64,000 nt of DNA from Sphingomonas yabuuchiae (GCF_001477495.1 NZ_LDTF01000009.1:62001-126000), one strand, 5' to 3'. Positions 33,693 to 43,990 are shown, counted from the stretch's first letter. Numbers and translations are program-made. Notes: generated by a model not told the origin, from the sequence alone.

Positions 33693-34676
33693 ATGATGAC
33701 GGAAAGCGCACAACTGCTCGACGCGTTCGATGCACGGGTCGAGCGCCGCAATATGCGGCGCGAATTCTTCAAGACGGCGATGGGCGCGGCAGCCGCCGGC
33801 GTGACCGCCTTTTCCCTGGCGGGCAAGGCCGGGGCCCAGTCGACGATCACCGACACCGACATCCTGAACTTTGCGTTGAACCTCGAATATCTTGAGGCGC
33901 AGTTCTATGCCTTCGCTGCCAACGGCACCGGCCTGGCCTCCAGCCAGTTGACCGGCACCGGCACCCAGGGTGCCGTGACCGGCGGCCAGCAGGTCAATTT
34001 CGCGACCGGCAGCGCCGACGACGCGCTTGTCGGGCAATATGCCCGCGAGATCGCGGCGGACGAGGCGGCCCATGTCGCCTTCCTGCGCACCGCGCTGGGC
34101 AGTGCGGCGGTCGCGCAACCCGCGATCAACATCTCGGGCGATGCCAATGGTCCGTTCACGGCGGCGGCGCTGGCCGCGGGCGTGATCACCAGCGGCACCT
34201 TCAACCCGTACAGCTCGCCCACCGCCTTCCTGCTGGGAGCGTACATCTTCGAGGATGTCGGCGTGACCGCCTATAAGGGCGCTTCGCCCCTGATCAGCAA
34301 CAAGACCTTCCTGCAGGCCGCCGCAGGCATTCTGGCGGTCGAGGCCTATCACGCCGCGATCGTGCGCACGACGCTTTATGCCCGTGGCTATGCCGACCCC
34401 AATCCGGAATCGTCGCTCATCACCGCGGCAGGCAAGATTTCGGACGCGCGCGACAGCCTGGACGGTTCGAGCGACCTCGACCAGGGGATCGCCCAGACGA
34501 TGGTCAACGGACAGCTGGTGTCCAACATCGTGCCGCTCGACACGAACGGCATCGCGTTCAGTCGCTCGCCCGGTCAGGTGCTCAACATCGTGTACCTGAA
34601 CAAGGCGGCCGCCACGCTGGGCGGGTTCTTCCCGGCCGGCGTCAACGGCAATCTGCGCGCGAGCGTGGCGAACTGA
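33693..34676 (+). CDS. Tat-exported ferritin-like protein, paralogue 1
   Basis: 327 residues. The Tat signal RRNMRREFFKTAMGAAAAG ends near GKAGAQS. The mature protein is a ferritin-like four-helix bundle of the desiccation-related PCC13-62 type: DILNFALNLEYLEAQFYAF carries Glu ligands, REIAADEAAHVAFLRTALG gives the E-x-x-H site, and AAGILAVEAYHAAIVRTTL a second pair. Family members are exported and linked with stress or drying. The next gene is a clear paralogue. About 200 bases before this gene show no certain promoter. Confidence 0.85.
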   Translation: MMTESAQLLDAFDARVERRNMRREFFKTAMGAAAAGVTAFSLAGKAGAQSTITDTDILNFALNLEYLEAQFYAFAANGTGLASSQLTGTGTQGAVTGGQQVNFATGSADDALVGQYAREIAADEAAHVAFLRTALGSAAVAQPAINISGDANGPFTAAALAAGVITSGTFNPYSSPTAFLLGAYIFEDVGVTAYKGASPLISNKTFLQAAAGILAVEAYHAAIVRTTLYARGYADPNPESSLITAAGKISDARDSLDGSSDLDQGIAQTMVNGQLVSNIVPLDTNGIAFSRSPGQVLNIVYLNKAAATLGGFFPAGVNGNLRASVAN

Positions 34677-34710
34677 TCCCCTTTTTCCTCCTCTGGAGAG
34701 GATTTGAATC

Positions 34711-35745
34711 ATGAGCGAAGAACGCTGCATTCTCGAGGTTATCGAAGAAGCCTCCGCCAAGCGCCGGTCCGATCGTCGCCGTTTCATGCGTATGGCCGCC
34801 GGGGCTGGCGCCGTCGGCGGCCTGGCGATGCTGGGCGCCTGCGGTGACAATGGCGACAACGTCATCGTCGTGCCCACGCCGACGCCCACCACCACCCCGA
34901 CCGGCTCGGTGACGGATGCCGATGTGCTGAACTTCGCGCTCCAGCTCGAATATCTGGAAGCGCAATTCTACAGCTACGCCGCCTTCGGTGCGGGCCTGTC
35001 CTCGTCGCTGCTCGGCGGCATGGGCTCGCAAGGCTCGGTCGCGATCAACACCAGCGCCACCAATGGTGCGGGCCAGCCGCGTCAGGTCCAGTTCAAGGAC
35101 CCGATCGTGGCGCAATATGCGCGCGAGATCGCCTATGACGAGATCGCCCATGTCACCTTCCTGCGCACGGCGCTGGGCAGTGCGGCGGTGGCGCAGCCCG
35201 CGATCAACCTGTCGGGCGACGCCAACGGCGCGTTCACGGCGGCGGCGGTCGCGGCGGGCGTCATCAGCAGCGGATCGACCTTCGACCCTTACGCCTCGGA
35301 CGAGAATTTCCTGCTCGGCGCGTTCCTGTTCGAAGATGTCGGCGTCACCGCCTATATGGGCGGCGTCACCCTGCTGACCAACAAGACCTTTGTCGAGGCG
35401 GCGGCGGGCATCCACGCGGCCGAGGCCTATCACGCCGGTCTGGTCCGCACGACGCTGTACCGCAAGGGACTGAGCACCGCGTCGCTGATCACCAATGCGG
35501 GCAAGATCTCGGACGCGCGTGACAGCCTGGACGGCTCGACCGATCTCGACCAGGGCCTGGTGGCGACGGTGAACGGCGCGCAGGTGGCGAACCTGGTTCC
35601 CGCCGATTCCAACGCCATCGCCTTTGTCCGCACGCCCGGCCAAGTGCTGAATGTCGTGTACCTCAACAAGGCGGCGGTGAACGGCGGCGGCTTCTTCCCC
35701 AGCGGCCTGAACGGCACTGTCCGCACCAGCGCAGCCAGCGGCTAA
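34711..35745 (+). CDS. Tat-exported ferritin-like lipoprotein, paralogue 2
   Basis: 344 residues, similar to the previous gene along its length. The N-terminus RRRFMRMAAGAGAVGGLAM runs into LGACGD, so it is a Tat lipoprotein, whereas paralogue 1 lacks a lipobox. Then a Pro/Thr linker (TPTPTTTPTG) and the ferritin-like bundle: VLNFALQLEYLEAQFYSYA, REIAYDEIAHVTFLRTALG, AAGIHAAEAYHAGLVRTTL. A GGAGAGG ribosome binding site precedes the ATG. A good terminator follows, so the two genes are one operon. Confidence 0.86.
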   Translation: MSEERCILEVIEEASAKRRSDRRRFMRMAAGAGAVGGLAMLGACGDNGDNVIVVPTPTPTTTPTGSVTDADVLNFALQLEYLEAQFYSYAAFGAGLSSSLLGGMGSQGSVAINTSATNGAGQPRQVQFKDPIVAQYAREIAYDEIAHVTFLRTALGSAAVAQPAINLSGDANGAFTAAAVAAGVISSGSTFDPYASDENFLLGAFLFEDVGVTAYMGGVTLLTNKTFVEAAAGIHAAEAYHAGLVRTTLYRKGLSTASLITNAGKISDARDSLDGSTDLDQGLVATVNGAQVANLVPADSNAIAFVRTPGQVLNVVYLNKAAVNGGGFFPSGLNGTVRTSAASG

Positions 35746-35777
35746 AACCCCCTCCCAAGGTCCCCTCCAAGGGCCGT

Positions 35778-35823
35778 ATGCCCCGATCGGTCGCTAGTCC
35801 CCTGGCCGGTCGGGGCATTTTGT
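35778..35823 (+). terminator. Rho-independent terminator after the ferritin-like operon
   Basis: ATGCCCCGATCGG (35,778-35,790) pairs with CCGGTCGGGGCAT (35,806-35,818) with a single G-U, followed by a T run. The loop is 15 bases. Confidence 0.75.
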
Positions 35824-35892
35824 ATGCATCACGGGGCTGATCCACGTTCACGCAAAACCGCTTCTTATCCGCCGCGAACTCGCTTATGACGG

Positions 35893-37884
<1,992 letters not shown>

Positions 37885-38260
37885 TGAAAGCGGGCCGCAC
37901 TAGCAGGGTGCGGCCTCAAATTCCCACCTCCGTTCAGCCTGACCGAAGTCGAAGGCGACGCCCAGCACGAGAATTTCGCGTTCTCAAAAGATTGGCGGAA
38001 TGGTCGCTGTCTAGGCTTTGCGTCCGTGGCTAGGTCCAGTCGACATTCAAGCGGAGGAGTGTCCTACTATCGATAGGGCGACACCCCTCCGTCAGGCCTG
38101 ACGGCCTGCCACCTCCCCTGCCAGGGGAGGAATGTCGATCCGTCCTGTTCCTTCGCTCAATCTGGCACACCAATGATCCAATACTAAGAAAATTTGCAGA
38201 TAACTGGTGGATGTGGCCCTGCGTTTGCGTGTAGCTTGAGACTACAGGGCAGGGGGGACA
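37885..38260. other. Intergenic region with two repeat fragments
   Basis: Contains a single arm of the GTTCAGCC...GAAGTCGAAGG element at 37,930-37,956 and a half copy of the family B element at 38,083-38,131 (CCCCTCCGTCAGGCCTGACGG then CCACCTCCCCTGCCAGGGGAGG). No gene is convincing before 38,261. Confidence 0.65.
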
Positions 38261-38485
38261 ATGCTTCAAGTAGCGACGGCGGGGGTGACGGCTCTTGCGC
38301 AGGTTTACGGGTTTTCCGATGCCTCCAGCTTCGTCTCAAGCCATATCGAAACCCTCAAGGGGCTAGACAACGCGCTGTTGAGCCGGTGCGGACATGTCTT
38401 GGAAGCAGTTCAGATTGGCTTCGGTGTAGGCTCCGATAATGGCCTGATGCTGATCGGTCTGGGAAGGACACTCCTGGGTGCCTGA
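38261..38485 (+). CDS. Unknown accessory protein, first part, ends at in-frame TGA
   Basis: 74 residues from ATG 38261, with a GGGGGG ribosome binding site. It reads GVTALAQVYGFSDASSFVSS, then LKGLDNALLSRCGHVLEAV and a hydrophobic end GLMLIGLGRTLLGA, stopping at TGA 38,483-38,485. The next frame (38,489) is in the same register with only one codon between, so the two read as one 209-codon gene with a single nonsense codon. I recall similar single proteins of about 200 residues in other proteobacteria, but their function is unknown to me. Confidence 0.6.
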   Translation: MLQVATAGVTALAQVYGFSDASSFVSSHIETLKGLDNALLSRCGHVLEAVQIGFGVGSDNGLMLIGLGRTLLGA

Positions 38486-38488
38486 GCG

Positions 38489-38890
38489 ATGCCGGTTGCA
38501 GGGACCGCTTCTCTTGCCAACCCCGTCATGATGACGTGCGCTGCCATCGGTGCGATTCATTATGGTTGGAATGCCTTGAGCGAAGACGAACGCGCCAAGG
38601 TTCTCGACACGGTGGCAGACGCCTTTGCCGCTGGACGGCAACTTATCAAGGCGGTGGCCGACTTTGCCGTCGACACCATCAAGGCTCTACTATCCAAGGA
38701 AAATCTTGCGGAACTCAAGCGTATGGTAGGAGACGCGGCTGCGACGTTCGGCCGACGGCTGGGTGATATTACGCGGACGATTGCGGATCGGGCGGCGGAC
38801 GTGCGGAATATTGCCACGGGGCGCGCCTCCTCGATCATCAGCGCACTTCCGAAACGCTTGCCATTTCGGAATCCACCAGAGTCGACTTAA
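38489..38890 (+). CDS. Unknown accessory protein, second part
   Basis: 133 residues in the same frame as the preceding 74. It begins MPVAGTASLANPVMMTCAAI, a hydrophobic segment that would continue the membrane-like end of the first part, then AIHYGWNALSEDERAKVLDT and a long amphipathic helical region (LLSKENLAELKRMVGDAAAT). Possible translation reinitiation could yield two polypeptides, since ATG 38,489 lies three bases after the stop. Otherwise this is a nonsense-inactivated gene. Its stop overlaps the convergent antitoxin gene by 3 bases. Confidence 0.6.
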   Translation: MPVAGTASLANPVMMTCAAIGAIHYGWNALSEDERAKVLDTVADAFAAGRQLIKAVADFAVDTIKALLSKENLAELKRMVGDAAATFGRRLGDITRTIADRAADVRNIATGRASSIISALPKRLPFRNPPEST

Positions 38891-39072
38891 GCGACGCGCG
38901 CCAAGCGGGGGCTGGAAATCGTCTTTTTGATCGCTGCCCATTCGCTGGCCGACACCAGCACCGCGCCTTCGCCACGCTCAAGCGTGATCGCCAATGGCGC
39001 GCGGTCGGCGACGACCTTGTCGATCATCGCCTCCAGATTTTCGGACGCTTCGGCGTAGGAGACGGCTTGCAT
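38887..39072 (-). CDS. Phd/YefM-type antitoxin, orphan
   Basis: 61 residues. MQAVSYAEASENLEAMIDKV is the conserved DNA-binding N-terminus of Phd/YefM antitoxins, followed by APLAITLERGEGAVLVSASEWAAI. In most systems a RelE/YoeB or Doc toxin gene follows directly on the same strand; here the downstream DNA holds the convergent unknown gene instead. It is therefore an orphan, perhaps left behind after toxin loss or controlling a distant locus. Confidence 0.8.
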   Translation of the reverse strand: MQAVSYAEASENLEAMIDKVVADRAPLAITLERGEGAVLVSASEWAAIKKTISSPRLARVA

Positions 39073-39110
39073 GAGCCGAAGCTCTCCTACTGCTTCCCGA
39101 ACGTCAACCC

Positions 39111-39422
39111 TTACCGCTTCCGCACAAACTCCGCGCGCAGGACCAAGCCCTTGATCCCGTCGAACTTGCAGTCGATTTCCTGCGCGTCGCCGGTCAGGCG
39201 GATCGACTTGATGAGAGTGCCGCGCTTCAGTGTCTGGCCTGCGCCCTTGACGGTCAGGTCCTTGATCAGCGTCACCTGATCCCCGTCGTTCAGCACATTG
39301 CCGACCGAGTCCCGCACCACGACCGCGTCATCGTCGTTGGTCGCTCCGCCCCTGGCGGCGGCGTCGGCTGCGCTGATCCATTCGCCGGTCGCTTCGTCAT
39401 ACACATAGTCGTCGTCGGCCAT
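39111..39422 (-). CDS. PhnA/YjdM-like domain protein
   Basis: 103 residues. The C-terminal two thirds match the YjdM (PhnA) domain: VVVRDSVGNVLNDGDQVTLI, KDLTVKGAGQTLKRGT and IDCKFDGIKGLVLRAEFVRK. The N-terminal zinc ribbon usual in the family is replaced by DDDYVYDEATGEWISAADA, without cysteines. The historical alkylphosphonate annotation is not supported by any phn genes here. Confidence 0.8.
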   Translation of the reverse strand: MADDDYVYDEATGEWISAADAAARGGATNDDDAVVVRDSVGNVLNDGDQVTLIKDLTVKGAGQTLKRGTLIKSIRLTGDAQEIDCKFDGIKGLVLRAEFVRKR

Positions 39423-39502
39423 CGCCCGAAATCCTTGTCCTGATCGGTGGAATGGCGGGCGCTATGCGCTCGTACGCCAAATGATGCCAGTGTGATTACA
39501 GA

Positions 39503-40198
39503 TCAGGAAAGGGGCGGCAGCGCCCAGTCGATCGGCTGTTGGCCATGCTCGACCAGAAAGTCATTGGCCTTGGAAAAGGGCTTCGACCCGAAAAAGCCGC
39601 CCCGCGCCGACAAGGGCGAGGGGTGGACCGAGGTCAGGACGCAGTGCCGCCCCGCGCCCATCTCACGTACGAACCCGGCCTTTTTCTGGGCATAGGCACC
39701 CCACAGGATGAAGACGACCGGCTCGGCCTTGGCGGCGACGGCGCGGATCACGGCGTCGGTGAACCGCTCCCAGCCGCGCCCCTGGTGCGAGGCGGCCTGG
39801 CCCATGCGCACGGTCAGCACCGAGTTGAGCAGCAACACTCCCTGCCGTGCCCAGTGGTCGAGCAGGCCGTGGGAGGGCGGCGCGATGCCGAGGTCGGTCG
39901 CCATCTCCTTATAGATATTGACTAGGCTGGGCGGCGGCCGGACGCCGGGCTGGACCGAGAAGGCCAGGCCATGCGCCTGCCCCTCGCCATGATAGGGGTC
40001 CTGCCCCAGGATGACGACGCGCACCTGATCGAGCGGCGTCAGGTCGAGCGCGCGGAACCACTCGGACGGGCGGGGGAAGACACGCTGCCCGCCCTCGCGC
40101 TCCTCGGCCAGAAAGGTCTTCAGCGCCTTCATATAGGGTTCGTCGAATTCGGGCCGCAGCACCGACAGCCAGCTTTCGTGCAATCGAACGTCGCTCAT
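39503..40198 (-). CDS. ung: Uracil-DNA glycosylase, family 1
   Basis: 231 residues, full length. The water-activating loop GQDPYHGEGQAHGLAFSV places the catalytic Asp at D67, and HPSPLSARGGFFG carries the catalytic His at H192. LLNSVLTVRMGQAASHQGRG is the uracil-recognition strand region. It removes uracil from DNA in base-excision repair. It is divergent from the small lipoprotein at 40,309. Confidence 0.97.
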   Translation of the reverse strand: MSDVRLHESWLSVLRPEFDEPYMKALKTFLAEEREGGQRVFPRPSEWFRALDLTPLDQVRVVILGQDPYHGEGQAHGLAFSVQPGVRPPPSLVNIYKEMATDLGIAPPSHGLLDHWARQGVLLLNSVLTVRMGQAASHQGRGWERFTDAVIRAVAAKAEPVVFILWGAYAQKKAGFVREMGAGRHCVLTSVHPSPLSARGGFFGSKPFSKANDFLVEHGQQPIDWALPPLS

Positions 40199-40308
40199 GA
40201 ATGTGTCTTGCCGTTCGCGACGGATACGCGCAACCGGCGTCGCCGATGATCGTTATGCAGGCGATACGGTCGCCCTCCTGCGGCCGCCGATAGGAAAGGA
40301 ACTGGATC

Positions 40309-40686
40309 ATGCAGCGTTCCACGATTCTCCTGGCCGTGATGGCCGCCGCGCTGCCGCTGGCGGCGTGCGGCTCCAAGACCGAGACGGCCGATAACAGCGC
40401 GGCGGCCGTCACCACCAACGGTACCGAGATGACCGCCGACACGCTCGGGGCGAAGATCCGGGCGCTGCCCGAGGGCCAGCGTCGCGGCGTCCTGTTCCGC
40501 GCGATCCGCGATGCCGGACCCAGCGGCGCCAGCTGCCAGTCGGTCACCGCGATGAAGGAAGCCGCCGCCACCAACGGCAACCCGACCTGGAACGCGGTAT
40601 GCGACGGCACGACCCAGTGGACGATCGTGCTGACCGCCGACCAGTCGGCCAGCGTCACCGGCCCCGGCCCCGTCACGATCAAGTGA
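40309..40686 (+). CDS. Small lipoprotein of unknown function
   Basis: 125 residues. MQRSTILLAVMAAALPLAAC is a lipoprotein signal with Cys 20 as lipidation site. The mature part has a threonine/alanine linker and then a compact domain (GQRRGVLFRAIRDAGPSGAS, NPTWNAVCDGTTQWTIVL) with two cysteines that could form a disulfide. An AGGAAAGGA ribosome binding site is present. No family recognised. Confidence 0.75.
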   Translation: MQRSTILLAVMAAALPLAACGSKTETADNSAAAVTTNGTEMTADTLGAKIRALPEGQRRGVLFRAIRDAGPSGASCQSVTAMKEAAATNGNPTWNAVCDGTTQWTIVLTADQSASVTGPGPVTIK

Positions 40687-40725
40687 ATCAGGGCAAGTGA
40701 GCCGATGGAGGCTCGGCCACTACCG

Positions 40726-41163
40726 TCAGGGATGGTCGAGCCTCGCCCGAGTCGCAGGGTCTTCCCGCCCGTCGAAGAAACGCTCCAGCCCCTTGCGGAA
40801 CGGCGTCGGATCATCGGCGACGGCGGCGAACAGGGTCAGCGACGAGCGCAGCTTCATCGCATCGACCGTGCCGAAGATCGCCTCGGCCGAACCCGGCGCA
40901 GCGATCGCGGCGGCCACCGCGTCAATCAGGCGTGGACCGAGCAATGGATGCGCCAGATAGGCCCGCGCTTCCCCGGCATCGGCGATGGCATAGAATATCG
41001 CCGTCGGGCTGCGGCCCAGCCCGGCGATCTGTGGGAAGACATACCACATCCAATGGCTTTGCTTCCGGCCGGATCGCAGTTCGGCCAGCGCGGTGGCAAA
41101 ACTGGTCGCCTGGGCCTCGACAAAGCGGACCAGCGCGGCATCATGGGACGGCGGGGATGACAT
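40726..41163 (-). CDS. DUF1810 family protein
   Basis: 145 residues matching DUF1810: LVRFVEAQATSFATALAELR, then the hallmark GRKQSHWMWYVFPQIAGLGR, and HPLLGPRLIDA. The C-terminal KLRSSLTLFA and FDGREDPATR are also typical. Function unknown in the family; soluble and cytosolic by appearance. Confidence 0.92.
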   Translation of the reverse strand: MSSPPSHDAALVRFVEAQATSFATALAELRSGRKQSHWMWYVFPQIAGLGRSPTAIFYAIADAGEARAYLAHPLLGPRLIDAVAAAIAAPGSAEAIFGTVDAMKLRSSLTLFAAVADDPTPFRKGLERFFDGREDPATRARLDHP

Positions 41164-41227
41164 GAAGGGGCAACCGGCCGCAGCCCCGAAGCGTTCCCGC
41201 CGATAAGAGATTCGTCAGGAGAGAGAC

Positions 41228-41740
41228 ATGCGCCGTTTCGCCATCCTTGCCCCCTTGGCTCTGCTCGCGCTGTCGGCGTGCGGCGGGCAGGGTGGGGATA
41301 CCGACTCGGATGTCGCCCCAGGCAACTTCACCCCGCCGGGCACGGCACGGCCCACCCCGATGGCGGGCGTGGCGCAGGTCAATCCGCTGACCAGCTATAT
41401 CGGACACTATCCCGGCGATGCGGTCGATGGGGTCAGCTTCTTCGACCGGACCGAGGTGGCGAGCGCGCTGCACGATGCGGTCGGCGACCAGAAGCTGGTC
41501 CAGCGGATCATGTCGCGCGGCGCAGTGACGGTGCCGATCTTCCGCCAGGGGGAACAGGGGATCGCCGCGCATGGCTGTACCCCGCATGACTGCGCCGACA
41601 ACAACTGGACGGTCCAGATCGACCTGAAATCGTCCAAGGCGCGGGTGTGCTACCACGACCGCGAGACGATGGGCGACCGCAGCCAATGGTATATGGGCGG
41701 CGCGCCGGTGACCCAGCCGGGGGAATGCCCGCAGGAGTGA
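41228..41740 (+). CDS. Lipoprotein of unknown function
   Basis: 170 residues. MRRFAILAPLALLALSACGG is a lipoprotein signal with Cys 18. The mature part holds YPGDAVDGVSFFDRTEVAS and a C-terminal segment with four cysteines (HGCTPHDCADNNWTVQIDLK, ARVCYHDRE, GECPQE), suggesting disulfides in the periplasm. It resembles small inhibitor-like lipoproteins in layout, but I cannot assign a family. GGAGAGAGAC precedes the ATG. Confidence 0.75.
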   Translation: MRRFAILAPLALLALSACGGQGGDTDSDVAPGNFTPPGTARPTPMAGVAQVNPLTSYIGHYPGDAVDGVSFFDRTEVASALHDAVGDQKLVQRIMSRGAVTVPIFRQGEQGIAAHGCTPHDCADNNWTVQIDLKSSKARVCYHDRETMGDRSQWYMGGAPVTQPGECPQE

Positions 41741-41742
41741 AA

Positions 41743-41874
41743 ATCCTCCCCGGCACGGGGAGGGGGACCACCGCGAAGCGGTGGTGGAGGGGGATCTCCG
41801 CCAAGGACGTCCCGTGCCGAAGCCCCCCCTACGTCAGGCCTGGCGGCCTGCCACCTCCCCGTGCCGGGGAGGAT
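41743..41874. repeat. REP-like palindromic element, family B copy 3
   Basis: ATCCTCCCCGGCACGGGGAGG with inner GGACCACCGCGAAGCGGTGG, then GTCAGGCCTGGCGGCCTG and closing CCTCCCCGTGCCGGGGAGGAT. It fills the gap between the convergent lipoprotein and MipA/OmpV genes. Confidence 0.87.
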
Positions 41875-41880
41875 CGAGGT

Positions 41881-42765
41881 TTAGAACGTGTACGCCACGC
41901 CCAGCGCGCTCAGCCACTGGCTGCGCGAGCCGACCTGCGACACGATCGGGCTGTCGGCGAAATTGCCGAGCTCGCGGCCATAGGTCAGGCCGCCCACGAT
42001 CTTCCATCCCTTCAGCAAATTGCCGGTGATCGAATAGGTGGCGAGGCCGCCGACCGACCAGTCCTTCCAACCGGCGCGCGCATTATAGACGGGCAGGCCG
42101 CTCGCCGCGCTCTGGTCCGGCGTGATCGAGAAATAGCGGCGGGCATAGCCGCGCCCGGCATGCTCGGCGGTGGCGAACAGGCCGACCGCCGCCTTGGTCG
42201 ACAGCGGCGTGAAATAGTTGACCGAAGGCTGCCAGATGCCGCTGTCGTGCACGCCGGTCACGTCATGGCGATAGCTGACCGAGACGGAGAGCCGGTCATA
42301 GGGGCTGGTGACGACGCCGATCTTGCCGATGCCGACATAGCCGCCCAGCTCGACCGCCGCGCCGATCTTGCCCAGCGCGGCCACCTGCCGGTTGCCGATC
42401 CCCGACGTGGTGGTGCGGTCGAGATTGACGACGCCGATCGGCCCGGCCTGGATATCCCAGTCGCGATTGGTCTTGTCGCCGATCAGGTCGACCGAGATGC
42501 GGTTGCCGATATAGGTGATGGTGTGCCCGTCGATATAGGCGAGCGCGGCGGGCGCGGGGGAGAAGGAATAGTCCTTCGACCCTTCGTAGCGCGGCAGGTA
42601 AGCCGCGCCCAGGCCTACGGTGACGGTGTTCTTGCCCAGCTGGCCAGCCATCTCGGCGGCGGCGGGGTTGCTGGATATTGTGGAATCCTGCGCAAAAGCG
42701 GGGACCGACAGGGACAGCGCACCCATGGCGATTAGCGGGGCGGAAACGCGCGAAAATAGGCGCAA
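41881..42765 (-). CDS. MipA/OmpV family outer-membrane protein
   Basis: 294 residues with a Sec signal (APLIAMGALSLSVPAFAQ) and a mature beta-barrel: alternating strands such as VTVGLGAAYLPRYEGSKDYS, the family's N-terminal hallmark, and a C-terminal aromatic end ALGVAYTF. MipA was described as an MltA-interacting scaffold and OmpV as an outer-membrane protein; the precise role here is unknown. It lies downstream of DUF2141 on the same strand. Confidence 0.9.
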   Translation of the reverse strand: MRLFSRVSAPLIAMGALSLSVPAFAQDSTISSNPAAAEMAGQLGKNTVTVGLGAAYLPRYEGSKDYSFSPAPAALAYIDGHTITYIGNRISVDLIGDKTNRDWDIQAGPIGVVNLDRTTTSGIGNRQVAALGKIGAAVELGGYVGIGKIGVVTSPYDRLSVSVSYRHDVTGVHDSGIWQPSVNYFTPLSTKAAVGLFATAEHAGRGYARRYFSITPDQSAASGLPVYNARAGWKDWSVGGLATYSITGNLLKGWKIVGGLTYGRELGNFADSPIVSQVGSRSQWLSALGVAYTF

Positions 42766-42837
42766 GACGGAAAACTCCCTGAATTCGGTTATCCGAAATG
42801 CAACGCTACGGTAACGATTTCGCTCCGGCGGATTGTG

Positions 42838-43269
42838 TCAGAAGATGTACCGCATTTTGATCTGTTGTGTTTCGGCAACAGAATCGAGCATGAACCGCGC
42901 CGCGGCAAAGCGCGGCGGGCCGAACCGGATCACCGGATTGCGCGAAAAGCCGAAGCCCTCGCGCGGGATGCCCGCCAGCGTGTCGAGCTTGGCGTTGTTG
43001 TTCTCGTCATGGATGACGGCCGCGGCGTAATTGCCGTGCGGCAGGCCGTCGAGATGGATGCCCCGCTGCCCGGCGGGAACCGAACGGGTCAGCGCGCGGG
43101 CATCGTCGACGCATTGCGGGAAGTTATCCGGGTCGGCGGTCAGGCACAGCCGGATCATGCCCTTGGCCGAGCGGAGCTGGTCGATCCCGATGTCCAGTCG
43201 GCTGACCGGCGCGGCGCTGATCAGCGGCAGGGCGGCCAGCACCAGAAGCGCGGCGCGCGGCCTGCGCAT
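42838..43269 (-). CDS. DUF2141 domain exported protein
   Basis: 143 residues from ATG 43269, chosen because it gives the signal peptide RRPRAALLVLAALPLISAAP. The mature part matches DUF2141: LDIGIDQLRSAKGMIRLCL, LPHGNYAAAVIHDENNNAKLD and IPREGFGFSRNPVIRFGPP. Function unknown; members are small periplasmic proteins. The start lies inside the sterol desaturase frame (146-base overlap in another register), so translation of the two may be coupled. Confidence 0.88.
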   Translation of the reverse strand: MRRPRAALLVLAALPLISAAPVSRLDIGIDQLRSAKGMIRLCLTADPDNFPQCVDDARALTRSVPAGQRGIHLDGLPHGNYAAAVIHDENNNAKLDTLAGIPREGFGFSRNPVIRFGPPRFAAARFMLDSVAETQQIKMRYIF

Positions 43270-43990
43270 GGGCGCGCCCGAAATCCCCGAGCCCCCGGTC
43301 CGTGCCGCACAATCGATCCCAGAACCGGAAATAGAGTCCATAATTGCACCCATATTGCTCATGATGCCGTTGATGATGGCTTGCCGTGATGAGCCACCCC
43401 CCCAGGTGCCCCTGCCACAGGAATCGCGGAAAGATCTCCCAACCCATGTGGTTGGTCACGCCCATAACGGTCATGATGGTCAGCACCAAGCCGAGTGCGC
43501 CGATGTGAATCGGAATCAGAAACACAAGTAGCGGAATTACCACAGCGCCCGTCACCGCTTCGATCGGATGAAAGGCCATGGCGGCCCAGGCGGTCGGCGG
43601 TCGGCTGGCGTGGTGGACGGCGTGCGCGGCCTTGAAGACGGCGGGCCGGTGCATCCAGCGATGCGTCCAGTAGAACCAAGTGTCGTGCGCGATCAGATAG
43701 AGCAGCACCGAGACCGGCCAGTACCAGAGCGGCCAGGCTTGGACGTCGGCATAGATTTGCGTCCAGCCGCGATTCTGCCAGCCCCAGGCGACGATCCCGG
43801 CCGGCACGCCGTAGATCGCGGCGGAGGCGAGGCTCCACCAGATTTCCCGCCGGATCTGCGGATCGAGCCCGGCATAGAGGTTCGGATGCCGCGCCTTGGT
43901 CGCCAGCGCGAATGCCCCCGAGGCGAGCAGATAGCGGACACCGACGATCAGCGTCATGGCGATGGCGGACAGGATCAGGGCAAGCGTCAC
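43124..43990 (-). CDS. Sterol desaturase/fatty-acid hydroxylase family membrane protein
   Basis: 288 residues from GTG 43990. Several transmembrane helices surround the histidine clusters of diiron hydroxylases: HDTWFYWTHRWMH, HAVHHASRPPTAW and ASHHQRHHEQYGCNYG. These enzymes hydroxylate or desaturate lipids in the membrane; carotenoid ketolases and hydroxylases belong to the same superfamily, but the motif spacing here fits the ERG3/sterol desaturase branch. The last about 50 residues (after CGTDRGLGDF) are Ala/Arg-rich and overlap the DUF2141 gene, so the true stop or a frameshift there deserves checking. Confidence 0.85.
   Translation of the reverse strand: MTLALILSAIAMTLIVGVRYLLASGAFALATKARHPNLYAGLDPQIRREIWWSLASAAIYGVPAGIVAWGWQNRGWTQIYADVQAWPLWYWPVSVLLYLIAHDTWFYWTHRWMHRPAVFKAAHAVHHASRPPTAWAAMAFHPIEAVTGAVVIPLLVFLIPIHIGALGLVLTIMTVMGVTNHMGWEIFPRFLWQGHLGGWLITASHHQRHHEQYGCNYGLYFRFWDRLCGTDRGLGDFGRAHAQAARRASGAGRPAADQRRAGQPTGHRDRPAPLGQGHDPAVPDRRPG

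Noticed and set aside
39111..39422. Phosphonate-use role for the PhnA-like protein
   Set aside because: The name is historical; no phn genes lie nearby and the N-terminal zinc ribbon is missing.
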